Origin: Misgurnus anguillicaudatus
Taxonomy: Eukaryota > Chordata > Actinopteri > Cypriniformes > Cobitidae
Direction of reading: 5' to 3'
NCBI RefSeq assembly: GCF_027580225.2
Contig: NC_073352.2
Coordinates: 4,218,501 to 4,282,500, forward strand
DNA: 64,000 nucleotides
Each line of letters begins with the position of its first letter. Within the stretch, counting starts at the first letter, position 1. The notes beneath the pieces were generated by a model. It saw nothing but the letters and a program-made list of their open reading frames with translations. It was not told where the DNA came from and made no database searches. Made by a program: the position numbers and the translations under genes. Positions 1 to 12,615 of the stretch are shown piece by piece.

Positions 1-179
1 TGCTGTTGGGGTTTGAGTTGGGTTTGGGTACGGATGTCATTTTATGTAAATCTAACCCTAAACCGAATCGACAATGGTAAGAAAATAAACAAAACAGTTG
101 AGTAACCAATCCGTGAGAATGCCACGGAAAAATAAACAAAAATTCCGTGACTATCCCACAGAAATTTGTGAGATCAGGT
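1..179. repeat. Palindromic MITE, one arm, cut by the window edge
   Basis: This segment matches, in reverse complement, the left arm of the complete element at 8788-9263. Shared stretches include a GGGTTTGGGTA-GGATGTCATTTTATG block, TAAATCTAACCCTAAACC, and CAGTTGAGTAACCAAT. It ends in TTTGTGAGAT, a degraded form of the TTGTGAGACTGGG terminus of the complete copy. The other arm is outside the window. No coding capacity is visible. Confidence 0.7.
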
Positions 180-2328
180 TGAAATAAACAGTGCCATTGT
201 TGAAGCTTGACTTGGTTCCTCTTTGATTTTAACATCGCAAGCGGAAATGCATAAGAAGAAAGGTGACACAGATGTATTTGACCTGACCGGAGGGGTTCTA
301 GCAGACCAATCACATCGTTGCAGTCTGCATAGAACTGATGAATTGTTACATTTTTGGAGAGGTGCACATCAGTCTACAGCAGTGGAGAGACATCTGAAAC
401 ATTATGGGAGGAGGGACCTGAGGACTGGAGTTGAGAAACACTGGTCTACGGCATAGGCTACAGCGTAGGGTTCTCATCTATGCGTAGGTAACGCATAAGT
501 ATAAATTGGGCTTTAGGAGAGGCCACAGAGAGGTAAGGAATATTAGGTATATTTAACTTAATGCAGTGCTGGGCAGATTGGTGTATGGTATCAAAGACTT
601 TTCTGTATGCAGTTAAAAGTAGGGTAACAGATTTGATCCTGAAACATTTTTTGTTATGCTGGTTAAAAGTCTCCTTACATTCTGATAGCAATCACTGTGT
701 TAAGTTGTTTAAATGTATTTGTAGAAATATATGTCATCTGTGAAAGGCGTAGGACCAAAAAATGTTCAACAAATCATTGATTTCGGTCTGAACGGACGTT
801 TCCTTTTTTTGTCCCTCATACGTAAGCATAATTTGAATGCCAACCGCGCAGCGAGTCCACGCAGACACCATACGTCATCGGCACATTCACGTGCGCTCAC
901 CTCCTGCCTGTAAACAGTGAGAACAGCAAACTTTTCTGCTGAATTGACAACCTGTACAGGAGTCACAAAACGAAAGGCATCTTTTATAACAACAACAGCA
1001 AAAACTGCCTGGATCAGCAAAAACCAGAATGAACATCGGTAACTTTACTGCTTTACTACGAGATGCAAACAGCTGCAGGAGGCATAAAGTGTCTGAAAGG
1101 GTCGTTGCACTGTTTATTTTGGTAAGGTAGGTAGGCAATATGTTTGTATTGAGATGGATTCAGATATTCTACTTTGATGAAACATTGTGTTGCTTATGAA
1201 ATTTGTGTTCGTTTACGGATTAGCGTAACGATATAGTTACAACCGAAAGTGTGCTTAAACTAATTCTGATGTAAACCAGTTGTTTATGTTGGTTATTTTG
1301 GAAATGTTATTCACTTTGTAGGCTACTGCAAAGTTGTCTCACTGGTGAATGAGACGTGAGATGTGACCGTCTGATCTATGCGTATTCATGTGTTTTGAAA
1401 GAGACGTGACTTTGGATGGCGATTTGACTTGAGGCTGGGATCGTGATTTCATTGCTAGGCGGCTACCGTTAGCATTTTTCAAAATGTGTTACCCTACCTT
1501 TAATGAATTAATTCGAAAAAGTAGTTCAAAGTCTTCAAACCTAAAGGTCGGCAATCCATAAGCAATGGGGAAACTACACCACAGCGAAAGCCATTGCTGC
1601 GTTTACTCAACTGTGATGACTTCTGCTTTGCAAGCACGGAAGTGTGAAAAGAGTCCATTGATAGTGTTTATCAGATCATGCTTGCGGTTAAAGAAGGGGC
1701 AGGACATTTCTGAAGCCCGCTCTAGGCAGGTGACCAATCACAACAGACAGGGCCAGCTTTACAGAGAAATGTGCTACAACAGAGCATTTTAGAGAGATTG
1801 GGAAGAGAGGTGCTAAAATATGTATTTAAAAATGTGTTTTTAAACAATCAAACATGAAAACCTATTCTAGTAGACCCCCCAAAAATTGCGAAAGGGCATA
1901 ATAGGGTCACTTTTAAAATAGATAAAACAAACACAAACTCAAAAGGGGCTATATTTGGTTAACATCTGCTTTGTGTAATTGAAACTCTTCATCTGTGCTT
2001 TATCATCAGCTGTTTGGCCCCAGAACTGAGCTTTGTCATTGAACTGATTCAGAAGAATCACAGAAAGAGAAAACATGACTCTTAACATAACAAACTAACT
2101 TCACAACATCCTAATCATTTTCTGCAAGACCTCCACATCTCAGTTTTCCTGACTGGATCAAATCTTAAAATTTAGTCATGAAAACAAAACTTAACAGAGA
2201 CTGTAACTGTGATTACAGGTCAGTGAAGAGTTCAACATCCACAATGTTTATCCAGCCAGTGAAAACCCACAAAAAATGGCATAGGTCACTTTAAGGGTCT
2301 TTAAGCATTGAAACTAGAGCCAACACTT
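180..2328. other. Intergenic; part of a dispersed repeat at about 1530-1916
   Basis: No gene is recognised. About 1530-1916 reads like the interior and right end of a MITE that I recall as widespread in teleosts: a CCAATCACAACAGAC block, then AAACCTATTCTAGTAGA, then a CATAATAGGGTCACTT end. The left terminus is not visible, so this is called from memory of the family and is only a partial assignment. Short open frames at 223-456, 731-913 and 1565-1792 match no family I know and look like chance. Confidence 0.4.
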
Positions 2329-2644
2329 AGTGCATTTACAGTAAATGCACAGTCTTATGCCGATTATGCTTAATAAAGTGATAATGTGTGGGGTCATGTA
2401 AACTCGTAAAACGGTTTTGTTTTATCGGGGAAAGCCCATAAATGATGTTAGCAAAAACCAATCGCCACAGGTAGTTGTTTGCTCATTACCCCGATTTGGT
2501 GTTGCATTTTAACACCTTAAACGGCTTTCTCACAGTTTTGTTCATGTGCACGTCTCCTGTGTGAACAAAATAGCTTAAGACCGATTCCACGTAATAAGCA
2601 GATTTTTGATAGTTATTCGCTTATTTTGTGCATGTAAACGCACT
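2329..2644. mobile_element. Small MITE with terminal inverted repeats
   Basis: The left end AGTGCATTTACA and the right end TGTGCATGTAAACGCACT (reverse complement AGTGCGTTTACATG) form imperfect terminal inverted repeats about 316 bp apart. The interior has AT-rich palindromic pieces and no convincing reading frame. The superfamily is not determined because no clean target-site duplication is seen. Confidence 0.5.
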
Positions 2645-5600
2645 CATTGTTGGTTTGTTGATGTGGTCACTTATCTCTCCATAGCTATTCTATTTGATGT
2701 TGCTAGTGGTTTAGAAATGACGTGGTTTAGAGTTCATATTGCAATATGTGATCACACTGAGCTTACTGAAACGTTTGATTGTGTTGTCTTCTCTTCTGAA
2801 ACTCAACAGAAAATGCATATGAAATTACTTTGTGTCTGGAGAAACATTTCTTTACGTCAATATTTGCTCTTATATTCCTATAATTTACACATAATCTACA
2901 TTTTGAGCGGATAAATGTCATGATTTTGTTGTATATCACGTAGGTACAATCAACTAACAGGGTTTTATCATGTGCCGACTTTATCGGTTGTGTAATAACA
3001 TTTGTGTTCATTCTTTCTCCACAGGGTACTCCGCCCTAACTAGAACCAGATGAGGTATATCATGTCATACTTGGAGTGGAACGAATCGAACATGACAAAA
3101 ATGGGTGGGTATTTAATATTTCAGATTCAAAGAAGCGGGAACACATTTCTAAAGGGACATTCTGTTGAGAAAAGGTCTGCAGCTGTTGTGCAGATTGAAA
3201 AAACGCGTCACGCTGGTAATGGGGTGATAGGCAGAGCGGAGAACAAACTCTTACGAGAGCCATCCAATGCTTTTCAAGGTAATTAAAGAGATACACAGAT
3301 ACAACTGCATTAAAACAACGATACTTAAACAGTAAGTCAAACATGAAACAATGAGCAGCTTGACAGTGTGATACATTAGCCTCATATTCGTAGTTCAAAA
3401 CACCCTATCAACAACCCCATAGCAATGCCCTGTCCTGACAACCAACCAACAGCACAATGCCAAAGGCTCTTGTACACACACTCATATTTTCTGAAAGAAA
3501 AAAATGTAAACGTCTAGTTTAATTTGATGTGCCAGTACGCCAAATGTGTAAAGAACTGTGGTATGCTGTTAACACCAAATGCTAAACTATTACCAAAATC
3601 TGATCCAGCGGTGGACACAGATGGGCCAGGTACCGTGAGTCAGAGCGCCTCCGATGGCTAATCGGCCACATGAATTTAGTCTGACCACAATTCCCACATT
3701 TTAACAGCCTGGCACGCGGCCACATTCATTACATTTGTGTGCACTTCAAAGTTCATTTGAATTCCTGAGCCTGCAGTACTCGCATTGCCTCAGTCATGCA
3801 TTAGAGTCATGTGCAATACTAAAACAGGCCATAAACTTAAAGGCAGTCATTATGTTCATATATTTGCAGGGTGTTTTCTGCTCAGCATAAGGCTTAATAA
3901 TGTCTTTGATGGACATCAAGGCTGGAGTTTTGAGGCCAGCTGTATTTAAAGGACCACTGGGTGCTACAGTTTACATGTTTTTACTGTTAGCGCTTCTTAC
4001 AGTTGGTTGCTAGAGTCTCAGTATATATTTAAGCTTAAAGCAATCTAATAACCCTCCTGTTATCCAGAACATTATTTTTAAGGGAAACAAATAAAGATGG
4101 GTTATACCATAGGCCTCATCTATCTCTAACAAGATGCCTACAATATATTTTGGTTTCTATGCATCGCTCCAACCTTTTGTGTTTTAACGTGTGTGTGTTA
4201 ACCTGTGTAAACTACTTTTACAAGGTTGCCATTTTGTGGACGTACTAATCATCCAGGCCATGGGCAGACTACATAAAAAATTGGGCTGTACTTATACAGT
4301 GTTCATACAGTATGATGTGAGAATGTAGGTAACGCACACTCTATAACTGTATAGCTTAACAAAGGCATGAGAAAATGTACAAAATCTATCACTCATTATT
4401 CTTCTCATATTCCTCTTGAAAACCCATATGCCACCGTATTCCCACAGTATGTAAACCTGAGCTGAGACAACATAAAAACAGAGCTATAGTTTAAAATATA
4501 AATATATAAAGAAAATCCATTTTTAAAAAGGCTTGAGAGTAAAAGTATCCATCTTTGGCTTTAACGTTATGTCCCCCATGACTCTGGAAAGTGCTGGATT
4601 ATACCGAATCAAACAGTCTAGATTCCAGTTAATGATGAATCTAACAATGATAACCCACCTGTTTTCCATCCTTGCCAGAGATTATATGAGTATGTTTCTT
4701 TCCACAAAAGTCTGTTTTAAATATTAAAGTTATTTCCACAGTTTTGGGAAGGGGGGTTATAGTGGCAGTTAGGGAATCACCATAAGTTCAGCCACCAGCT
4801 AATGCTCTTCAAAACCCAGTAAAAGACCTGACATGATCGCAGTGTGGTGTTGCCCCACTAACCTCGGTGTGCATTTCCATTATTGCTGATGTTTTCATCA
4901 CAGATGGATTCCCCTGATGACTGGTGGAGCTTCAGTGTCTCATGCTACAACATGATTCATATTAGAATTTAATGTTTGTCTAAAAAAACTGAGGGATGTG
5001 TTTGGGTTTGACCAAAGATGATAACAAGATGCTGCATGGGGAACAATGCAACATTTAGTATACAGCCACTCTAGCAACAGAAGTCCCGCCTTCCCATTTA
5101 AAGTCTCTGAGGGAAGGGCTCTATGCATTGTAAGGTACTCACCAATCTTTGTAGATGTGCATTAGCAACTTGGAAAATGCACAGTTTGAGCTTTAGCAGA
5201 ATTCATGGTACGATTTATGACATGTTTAATTGTTGGTCAGAAATTTTGTTTTATTTTGATTTTAGTCTGTGATTTTAAAGATATCATGTAGACAGAGGTC
5301 AATAATCAAGAAACATGTTGTCCAAGTGTGGAGACTTCCATAAAGGGCCTTTGGGATGACTGTGATCAAAGTCAACAAAAACTCACTCATACAAAGATCA
5401 AACGTATACAGGAAATATTGCAAGTTTATCAGTGTGCCGTTCGGGTTATTAAATTCTCCTTGTCACCAATTTGTCCTCTAAACTTAGAAAGTTCTTTCAC
5501 ACTGTCTGTTGTCTATATATGCAACTACATTTTAAGACAGGACACTAACTAAAATACGAGTCAGTCATTTTGTAAAGAAGTTCAATGCGCAAAACAGAAA

Positions 5601-8373
5601 CACAAACAGTTTGACTCACATTTAACTTCAATATGTGCAGTGCTTAAGAAATGTATAAGACCATCACTCAAAGTAAAGTTTGTGCCACAGCTGCCCTAAA
5701 CTTACAGCATTGTTGATTTGTTTATGTTTGTGTAATGGTTAATGTGTAGTATGTGTAACCATTAGTATGTGTAAGCTCTTTAGTCACAGTAGTATTTCTG
5801 ATGCTAAAATATAATTGTTGTTATACACTAATTTTTCAAAATTACTGTTTTAAAAAAGGCAGAAAAATATTAAAGGACTTTATTATGTTTTCATTCAGAT
5901 GCCCAGTCACAGTTATTTACTTGCAGTCCTTAAGAGAAAAATAAGTTTTAATGTTTGAAAGTTACGCTTGATCTATTTTGGACTTCTGAAAAAAGAATGT
6001 GAGGTCTTAAATGTGGGTATAAAAACACGAATTTTGTTTGAAATTCATCACTACTGTTGAAAAGGATGAAACATTGAGAACTCTCTAAAAAGTAAAGACT
6101 CCACATTAAAATGCAAACGTGGTGGGCAGCCCACTAGGTTGCAGAAAAGAGCTTCTGTTTGTTTCCTCACTCCTTTTACTTGTTAAAGAAAGGTAAAAGG
6201 CCTGGTAATCTTTAATCAACAAATCCAAACAAGCATAAAGAAAATCCCTATTTGTTTAATACGAAATGCACAGAGGTGAAACACAATGACAACACGCTGC
6301 CATTAGTGATGCATGGGTTGGTGTTTTTTCCAACCCATGGGTCACGCTTTTATAAAATTATTTGGCCCAACCTGCACCACTGCCTATTTTTACAACAAGG
6401 AGCTGTTTGGCGCTTTCATGAAATAAGGCCAAAGGTTTGGGGACATCATGCAAGTTGTGTTGCTATGTGGGCCTGTGTATTGTAACCTTATCAAAGATTT
6501 TAATAAAATATGTATTCCCAAATATTTTAAAGGCTATAGGGAATTGCATGCAAATACACGTTTTTCTGTTTTGTTTTTAGTGACCCGGCCCGCCCCGCAA
6601 ATAAAATTACAATTTCCCCCTCACGGGGCCCGTGGGTTATTAGAAGACCCGTGCATCCCAAGCTCCCATCACTGAAGCACATACAGCCTGTTGGCATTAT
6701 ACTTTACATACTGATGTTTATCTTATGACATATGGCTTGGGCTGATATACAGTAGATGCATGTTGATTATTAAAACCCATGGAAACTGGAGGTAATTTTG
6801 TCTCGAATCGAATGAAGATCGAGCGATGATAGAAATCATTTAGTTTGCCAAATACATGTGTCACCAGCAAAGAATGATTTATGGATATACATACTGTTCT
6901 CATTAGAGAGAGGCTTGGTAATCTGACATTTGAGGGCCGTGTAATTGTGAATCTTTTCGCTTAGTCATCTAAGACATATCATTCTCAGAGAAAGAAAACT
7001 AAAAATCATGCTTGGGTTTACCCCATCTCACCATTATCACTTTGCATTAGGTGGATCATGACTGAACGACATCGAGCTGTTAAACCGTTTCTTTATACTC
7101 AACAAATAACCCTAACAATTGAAGAAAATTGTCTCAGCACTTTGGATCCTTTTTTGATGTCCTCAAAACTCAATAGGTTTTCAGTTCTTGCTTTGATTGG
7201 TTGGTTTCTATGGACACAATTCATTAGAAACACTTTTCTTGTCAAAGCGTTTACTGGTTTATTGGTGAGGACCACGCAGGCCCTGTCTGGGAATAAATCA
7301 TCCGTCAGAGGCGAGTGGATGGAAAGTGAGCGTCGCTGCAATTAAACAACATTTTGACGTACCCAAGAATGGGTGCTGCAGACATCAAGCGGCGTGCGTT
7401 GGATGCACATCTCTGGATATCCACTCATAGGATGGGACGAACAGGTCCGCCCCTGCATCACTCCTCCAGCAGGCTGTCAACTTTGGCACATGGTTGCTCG
7501 GGACCACTGTAGCTGTTCTCCAAATTGCAGTCAGCCTTCAGATATAAAGAGCCCACGAGACCCATTTGCTCGAGCAGGCAAACCCAACTTTAACAGTGCG
7601 TCACACACTCCACATTGACACTTTCATGGCTGCCTTTTTTCTAAGCGGCGCTTCAACCTTTAGAGAATTTTCCCAATTGTTCCCTTCCCTGTGTTTCTTT
7701 ATTCTTTGTCCACTTTTCCCCCCTCTCTATTTTGATTGCCCCTTTCTTGTTTTGTTGTACTGTTTTTCCCCCTTAATCTCTATGGCGACTTCTAGCTTCC
7801 CAAGAATAATGAAAGCCTAGGGATAAGGAAGCGTGAACAGTGGTGGATTTTTCATAAATAGATAGGAAACTCCTGGAAGAAATGGGATGGGTTCTCACGA
7901 TGGCCTTTACAGATGGGACGTGGAGTCAGATGACAGGAGAATTTTGCTCATTCATTGGCGGATGACAAAACTGTTGGACTAAAGGAGGAAATTGCAGGAC
8001 CAGGTTGTCTTGTCTGGATGAGGAGGTTGACTAATGTAGCACTCATTTCAGCTAGTCTAGTCATTTTGGGTTGACTCTCATTCATAGATACTTTAAGGAC
8101 ACAATAAATCTATAAACTTGTGTCTAAAATATGGCAAATCTCTTAATTTCCCAGTGCACTGTCTAGAGAACTACTTTTGTTCCCCGAAGAACCTTTTAGT
8201 CAAATGTTCTTAAACAACCTATTCTTTCTTTTTTTATCATTTTATAGTCTGTAAAACCTTTTTCACAACAAATATTCACTTATGTAATAGAAAGGTTTTG
8301 TAAATGTTAGAGGTTCTAGAAGCTTCTAAAAGTCGATGAAATCAGCATTGAACCCAACAAGCATGCAGTATAC
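2645..8373. other. Intergenic, no gene recognised
   Basis: About 5.7 kb of AT-rich sequence without a recognisable exon. A short hairpin is present at about 6310-6343 (GGGTTGG...CCAACCC), followed by a repeat-like tract rich in GGCCCGCCCCGC around 6580-6600. Scattered frames under 115 codons (for example 3060-3398 on the - strand and 7058-7345 on the + strand) resemble no known family. Conserved noncoding elements could be present but cannot be judged from one sequence. Confidence 0.5.
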
Positions 8374-8744
8374 ACTGTAAAAAGATTTGTTAGTTCAATT
8401 TAAAGTGGTTTCCTGGTTGGGTTAATTTGACTTAAAAATATTAGTTGTAACACACTTGTATTTTATTCTGTTAACTAATATTTTTAAGTCTAAATAACTA
8501 AAACATTTTAAAGCAACCACTCTCCTAAAAATAAAGGTGCTTCATGATGCCATAGAATTTTTTTGTCTAAATAGTTCTATAACACACCTTTTACATCAGA
8601 AGAAGAACCTTCCTGTTTCGCAAAGGTTCTTATTTGCAAAAAATGTTTCTTCAGATTATAAAAAGGTAAAAACCTATGATTAAATGATTATTTGAGGAAC
8701 CAAAAATAACAATAACCTTTCAAACACCTTTATTTTTAAGAGTG
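8374..8744. mobile_element. MITE pair; the right-hand one (8518-8744) is complete
   Basis: The segment at 8518-8744 starts CACTCTCCTAAAAATAAAGG and ends CACCTTTATTTTTAAGAGTG, which are inverted repeats of one another. Its interior carries the repeated AAGAACCTT / AAGGTTCTT words of a very common fish MITE. Directly left, 8374-8517 starts CACTGTAAAAAGATTTGTTAG, the terminus of a second MITE type whose other end is not clear. No coding capacity. Confidence 0.6.
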
Positions 8745-8787
8745 CAGGAATCTTACTGTTTTAACGGACATACATATAATGAACCAG

Positions 8788-9263
8788 CCCAGTCTCACAA
8801 AATTTCGTTATATAGTCACGTAACTTTTTGATTCTTTTTTCGTGATATTATCAAAAATGTCCGCGTCTTTTTGTGATCGTATAACGAATTCCTGTTTTTG
8901 GGTGATTATCACGTATTGGTTATTCAACTGTTTTGTCCTATTTTCTTACCATTGTCATTTAGGTTTAGGGTTAGATTTACATAAAATGACATCCCTACCC
9001 AAACCCAACCCTAACGCCAGACAACATATAAGAAAATAAATCAGAAAAAATAGTATAAACCAATACATAAAGTGACATTCTAATGCAAGCACCAAATCTA
9101 ACCCTAAACTGAAGCGACAATAGTTTGAAAATAGGAAAAAGCAGTTGAGTAACCAATACGTGATAATCACACGAAAACAGGAATTCGTTATATGATCACG
9201 AAAAAACGTGAAAAAGAATATAAAATTTACGTGATTATATCACGAATCCTTGTGAGACTGGGT
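8788..9263. mobile_element. Complete palindromic MITE
   Basis: The ends CCCAGTCTCACAA and TTGTGAGACTGGG are perfect 13-bp inverted repeats. The two arms stay complementary well into the element: TATCACGTATTGGTTA(T/C)TCAACTG on the left pairs with CAGTTGAGTAACCAATACG on the right, and GTTTAGGGTTAGATTT pairs with AAATCTAACCCTAAAC. The whole 476-bp unit could fold into a long hairpin. It belongs to the same family as the remnant at 1-179. The CCCTAACC words inside are part of this repeat and are not telomeric. Confidence 0.75.
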
Positions 9264-10532
9264 AACATGAACACAACACAGCATATATCTTTACATCAGT
9301 GATGAGCGGGTCAATGTATGAACAACCCGCACCTGGCCAATGTTTTCAACTAATTCGCCCGCTGGGTTGTTTCAATGCATTGCTATGTTGTTATGACTCA
9401 TGGTTGGGAAACAACAACCCAGTATAGGTTTATTTATAATCCAACATGTGTTCTGTACAATATTTTTACCCAGCATTGGTTTAAAAATAACCCAGCAGAA
9501 TTTAGAGCGAATAATGCACCGGTTACAACTACACTCACATGCGCTCTCTCACCATGTCTGGAAAGATCAGCCACAGCTTTGAATCCTGTCGGTTCACTTA
9601 ATAGATACTGCAGGTGTGTGGGATGGGATGGCATGGGTCCAGTGGAACTGAGCGATGTTAGACCGATATGCACCTTAAAATGACTTCTGCAGATTTGAAG
9701 GACTAATCATTTTTTAGTCCATGTATATTGTTACTCAAGACCTCTTGTGTTTAACATGGTCATTATCCATCTTCTGTCTGACTTTTAACAGAAACACAAA
9801 CAAATGCCACATGTGAATGCAAGCTTAATGTCATGCGTCTGCATAAAGAAAAAATACTATCAAAAGATCTACTGTAATGAAATATTGAATGAAATGTTTC
9901 CAATTTATATATTTCTTGCACACTATTTTGGTTCATTTGTACTGTATACTGCAGCTTTTAAATGGAAATAAAGATGTTATGTGGTGTAATTACATGATTT
10001 AACAGCAGGGGCTAACCGGACCACGATAACCATGCAAATCTTGACCTCGCTGTTGATATGTAAGTGTGAGTAGGTGTGCTGCTCAAAGTTGTGATGTCAC
10101 GACCATGATGATTTCTAAACCTTATTTTAGACATTAATGATTGTTTTTAGTACAGGCTGCATTGTGTTGTCAGCATCATGGTTACCAACTGTACCCCATT
10201 AGCTGGGAAGTCCCGTATTTTGGGTCAAATTTATTTGTCTTGTACATGACCTCCCGCGTCCCTGCTGTGCTGATCTAACCAGTGACTGTTACAACAGCCT
10301 TGTTCATTGTTCGACTTCATGTGGGGCCACAAGAACTGAGATGCAGATGACAACAAAACCCTGCAAAAGCAATTCCAGAAATCATACAGAAGAGGAATGT
10401 TATCGAAATGGTCTTGCTGTATTTTGATGTCATCCACCTGTCGGTTCCAAACAAGCAGCAACAGCAGCAGTGCTGATCACTGACATCTCTCATCCAATCA
10501 CAGACGCACAACCTCAAGCACAATCAGTTTAC
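9264..10532. other. Intergenic; GGGTTG/AACCCA-rich repeat remnant at about 9300-9500
   Basis: No gene is recognised. Between about 9305 and 9500 there are several inverted GGGTTGTT / AACAACCC and AACCCAGCA words, typical of a degenerate fish MITE. The remainder up to the hAT duplication at 10533 shows nothing I can name. Confidence 0.4.
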
Positions 10533-11650
10533 GTAAGGGGCAGAGGTGGAAAAAGTACTAAAATTTTGTACTCAAGTAAAAGTAAAGTTACTTTAATAAT
10601 ATTTTAATTAAGTAAAAGTAAAGTTACTTGTCTAAAAATCTACTCAAGTAAAAGTAAAAAGTAAGTCATTTTAACTTTACTCAGAGTAAAAGTTACTTTT
10701 TTTACAGCGGGGAGAGGTGGAGGATTCTAGTATAGTTCAAAAACGACAAGGGAATATACATCTCAAACTAGTTGTTTTTAATTGTAGGAACATCTTTACA
10801 ATTAAAGTGCAATAACAAAAAGTTAATAAAATAAAAAGCTTTTTTAAAGTAAGAAACATTTATGGAATTATTTAATGATTTTACATGTGAGTTATGCACT
10901 TTTGAAGGTGGTCAGCAGCTACAATCACTATAGTAATGTTATAATTGATGTATTGCTGGTAACATACATTATTTTATTAAACTATATCTAGTTTAAATGA
11001 GCATATAATGAGATGAGTGCCATGTCTATATACATTTGACACGTTTATTATCTTCTTGCTTCCCTGACTGGGTACCTGATGACCTTTATTCTCTCTCTCT
11101 CTCTCTCTCTCTCGCTCTCTCTCTCATGACCGCATTCTCGAGGACGTTTTGAAGTTGTGTTTGACTTGACGCGAAGCTGCTAGACCTCAGAAGATAATGC
11201 GCATGGTATTAAAAACGCGTCGTGCAATTTCGTACTTAAGAGCATGAATCCTACCTTTCATAGAAATGAAACACTCGCTTCGCGTCAGTGGAAAGTGGTC
11301 GCTTAAATATGACCAGGGGTTTCTTTCATAAGATTTGAACTGAGGCGGGTCTGCAATAGCGCGCGCCTGTCTCGTCCGTCTCCATGGTTCTTTTTGCGCG
11401 TTCCCCCGGGCCCCGCCCATTTACATCCGTTGCGCGTCTTTATCACCTTGCTTTTTAAAATATTTTTTACTCAGTAACGGATATGATTTAAAATGTAGCG
11501 AAGTACAATACTTTAAATAAAACATACTTAAGTAAAAGTAAAAGTACAGATTTTAAAAACTACTCAAAAAAGTAAAAATACACAAAAAAACTACTCAATT
11601 ACAGTAACGTGAGTAAATGTAATTCGTTACTTTCCACCTCTGGTAAGGGG
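10533..11650. mobile_element. Nonautonomous hAT element with 8-bp target-site duplication
   Basis: The element (10541-11642, 1102 bp) begins CAGAGGTGGAAAAAGTACT and ends TTACTTTCCACCTCTG, an imperfect inverted repeat. It is flanked on both sides by GTAAGGGG (10533-10540 and 11643-11650), a perfect 8-bp duplication as expected for hAT transposition. Subterminal regions are crowded with AAGTAAAAGTA motifs on both sides. No transposase frame is present, so it must move in trans. A (CT)n microsatellite lies at about 11090-11125. Confidence 0.88.
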
Positions 11651-11764
11651 TCATATAATTCGATTTGTTATATAGTGGTTTATTTAGCTATTTGTGTATG
11701 TATAAGAACGGCATATGTACAAAGCTCAGTCTCAGTTCTGAAGAGATCGCTGATCCAGACCTGC

Positions 11765-12273
11765 TTAAAGGATAATTCCGGTATTTAACACTTTGAGTCT
11801 CATTTCTGGTTTGTTTTGGATGAACTACAGTGATGGACACAGAAATTTTGACAATGGGTCGTGTCTTGAGTTTTTGACTCGTTTAGAAGCGTCTAAACAT
11901 GTAAACAGACCGTTTTCTGTTTCCCGGCGGCGGAGTGATATATCAGCGAGCAATGAGTCTTCCAACAAAATGCCAAATAAAACAGAAACTGTATTTTGCT
12001 ACACAACTTGGTTTTAATCATCAACGAACACCACGAACCACTCAGTGAGTAGTACAGTTTTGAAAATGAACGTTAAGTGTTGTTTTAATGACATGTTTGT
12101 GCATGGTCATTGACTTCCATTCTGAAGCAGTCAAGATGAGTCGATGAGCTTCTAAATGAGTCGAAAACTCAAGACACGACCCATTGTCAAAATTTCTGTG
12201 TACATCACTGTAGTTCATCCAAAACAAACCAGAAATGAGACTCAAAGTGTTAAATACCGGAATTATCCTTTAA
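11765..12273. mobile_element. Palindromic MITE flanked by TTAA
   Basis: Between TTAA at 11765-11768 and TTAA at 12270-12273 the sequence starts AGGATAATTCCGGTATTTAA and ends with its reverse complement. The arms remain complementary for over 120 bp, including the CATTGTCAAAATTTCTGTG stretch on the right and its mirror on the left. The TTAA flanks suggest piggyBac-type mobilisation, which is an inference from the flanks only. Confidence 0.75.
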
Positions 12274-12615
12274 TAAAATGCATAAATTTGAACTGCCCCA
12301 ACTTTGCTAGGACATTCTCGGGTTTCTGTTTCACAGATTGTAAGTGTGTTTTAATAAAAGTACAGCTCACATAATCTATGTTATTTTAAGTTTGTCACAC
12401 GTAAGATTAACATGAAGGGGATAACGTTTTCTTACCCTTAGTGCATGAGTAACAAGTGATTTACTTAAAGGTATAGCGGAAGATTTTCTTTTTCCAGGTG
12501 GATCATCAAGACTTTTGGTCATGCCAGTTGTCAATCATTCTGATGATATGTTAACATTAGGCCATCGTAAGTGTTTGTCCCTAGGTTTGCTTTCTGTGCA
12601 TGCGCACTTTCAGGT

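Noticed and set aside
8990..9015. Telomere-like CCCTAACC words
   Set aside because: They are part of the palindromic MITE arms and not a hexamer array.
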